Source: Paenibacillus marchantiophytorum
GTDB lineage: Bacteria > Bacillota > Bacilli > Paenibacillales > NBRC-103111
Assembly (NCBI RefSeq): GCF_014640555.1
Contig: NZ_BMHE01000043.1
Span: 24,639 to 65,629, forward strand
Length of the DNA stretch: 40,991 nt
Reading direction: 5' to 3'
Under the pieces are notes generated by a model. It was not told the DNA's origin and made no database searches. It was given only the letters and a program-made list of their open reading frames with translations. Positions 40,507-40,991 of this stretch are shown one piece after another. The position numbers and the translations under genes were made by a program. How positions within the stretch are numbered: the first letter of the stretch is position 1; each line of letters begins with the position of its first letter.

Positions 40507-40860
40507 GCGCGCCTAGCCAAGCTAGGCACAACTAATTGATGAAAGTTCAACCGGGGTAAGAGCCAAGTCGCCTCGTAGCTGACAGGCAACTGGTGGAGAG
40601 ATCCTAAGGCTGAAGCCCTGTGACAAAGTATCCCTGCAAGGGGAGCGAGCAAAACAGCAGGCCGTAACATGAAGTGAATCCTGCCGCGTCGTCAAAAAAG
40701 ACCTGAAAAGGACAAGAGAGTGTCGAGCCTCGTGTATTTGGGCGAAGACCATGGAATGCGTGAAGCCCTTGGAAGTGCAGCGCAGAAGAACTCTCCGGCG
40801 TAAGGGGATCGGCATGCTGGGAAAGTTGTGTCTGGAACTAGGGAGATCCTCTCTCGCACG
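40507..40860 (+). mobile_element. Truncated group II intron (IIC-like), domain I remnant
   Basis: About 350 bases resemble the 5' ribozyme part of bacterial group II introns. It opens with GCGCGCC in place of GUGYG, then TCAACCGGGGTAAGAGCC, CTGACAGGCAACTGGTGGAG, GATCCTAAGGCTGAAGCCC, GTGTCGAGCCTCGTGTATTT, GAACTCTCCGGCGTAAGGGG and GGAACTAGGGAGATCCT, a chain of blocks familiar from intron domain I. No reverse transcriptase gene, domain V or domain VI follows before the sequence changes to AT-rich host DNA near 40862, so it cannot splice alone. It begins just behind a perfect terminator stem, the preferred target of class C introns. Confidence 0.65.
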
Positions 40861-40892
40861 AGTTTTTTTTTTTTCTACGACAGTATAATTAA

Positions 40893-40991
40893 CTAACCGT
40901 TCAATAAATCCCATTTTTGCTCTAAATCATTGAGGTAACCTTCGGTATTGCGATTAAATTTCTTGCGTAATATAACGCTGGTTAAACGCTG
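40893..40991 (-). CDS. 3' end of an unidentified gene (partial)
   Basis: On the minus strand an open frame enters from the window edge and ends with KKFNRNTEGYLNDLEQKW, DLLNG and a TAG stop at 40893-40895. Only 32 residues are visible. They are polar and helix-like, with no recognisable motif. The gene would run towards the intron remnant, with no terminator of its own between. It may be the end of a real gene or chance. Confidence 0.3.
   Translation of the reverse strand, partial: QRLTSVILRKKFNRNTEGYLNDLEQKWDLLNG

Noticed and set aside
40416..40914. Minus-strand open frames across the terminator and intron remnant
   Set aside because: They are antisense to structured RNA sequence and have no protein-like motifs or ribosome binding sites.

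Overview
The window reads as a chromosomal segment of a low-to-moderate GC Gram-positive bacterium, most likely Paenibacillus or a close relative. The reasons are strong AGGAGG-type ribosome binding sites, Rho-independent terminators with long T-runs, an XpaC-TelA pair, HxlR/WYL/AraC regulators of Bacillales type, and an exopolysaccharide (EPS) locus whose gene set resembles the paenan-type clusters of Paenibacillus. This assignment is by recognition, not by a search. No tRNA, rRNA or CRISPR array was seen.

Left part (1-11.2 kb) is accessory and somewhat decayed. It opens with a frameshifted IS91-family transposase fragment and a 348-base structured intergenic repeat (copy A, 465-812). Then come two MFS exporters, ilvD, a GNAT-like protein, a small anchored protein, an internally deleted MFS pseudogene, a WYL regulator and a DinB-fold protein. 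A broken CxxC (zinc-ribbon-like) gene follows and runs straight into a second repeat copy (B, 8968-9315). Next are a catalytically atypical SDR divergent from an HxlR regulator, and a RimJ/RimL-type acetyltransferase. Copies A and B are direct repeats of identical length whose 20-base units keep the same offsets.

Middle part (11.5-34.8 kb) is the EPS locus. A DegS/NarX-type histidine kinase and a LuxR-type response regulator precede a long leader, followed by about 16 kb of tightly packed and often overlapping plus-strand genes: Wzz-like modulator, BY-kinase-like ATPase, GalU, initiating phosphosugar transferase, GT2, Wzy-like polymerase, WecG/GumM-type GT26, second Wzy-like protein, Wzx flippase, GT2, three GT4 enzymes, UDP-glucose dehydrogenase and GDP-mannose pyrophosphorylase. 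The genes imply supply of UDP-glucose, UDP-glucuronate and GDP-mannose, assembly on undecaprenyl phosphate by one initiating and six further transferases, flipping, polymerisation and chain-length control. Behind them lie two extracytoplasmic glycoside hydrolases (GH26 with PA14; GH39-like with FN3 and F5/8C) that probably act on the same mannose/uronate-containing polymer.

Right part (34.9-41 kb) holds xpaC-telA-VOC, rpiA with a small overlapping membrane protein gene, an AraC regulator whose natural start codon appears non-canonical, and a divergent two-domain ferritin-like protein with a complete E/ExxH/E/ExxH di-iron signature. The window ends with a truncated group II intron (domain I only) directly behind a perfect 20-bp terminator stem, the typical target of group IIC introns, and the 3' end of an unidentified minus-strand gene.
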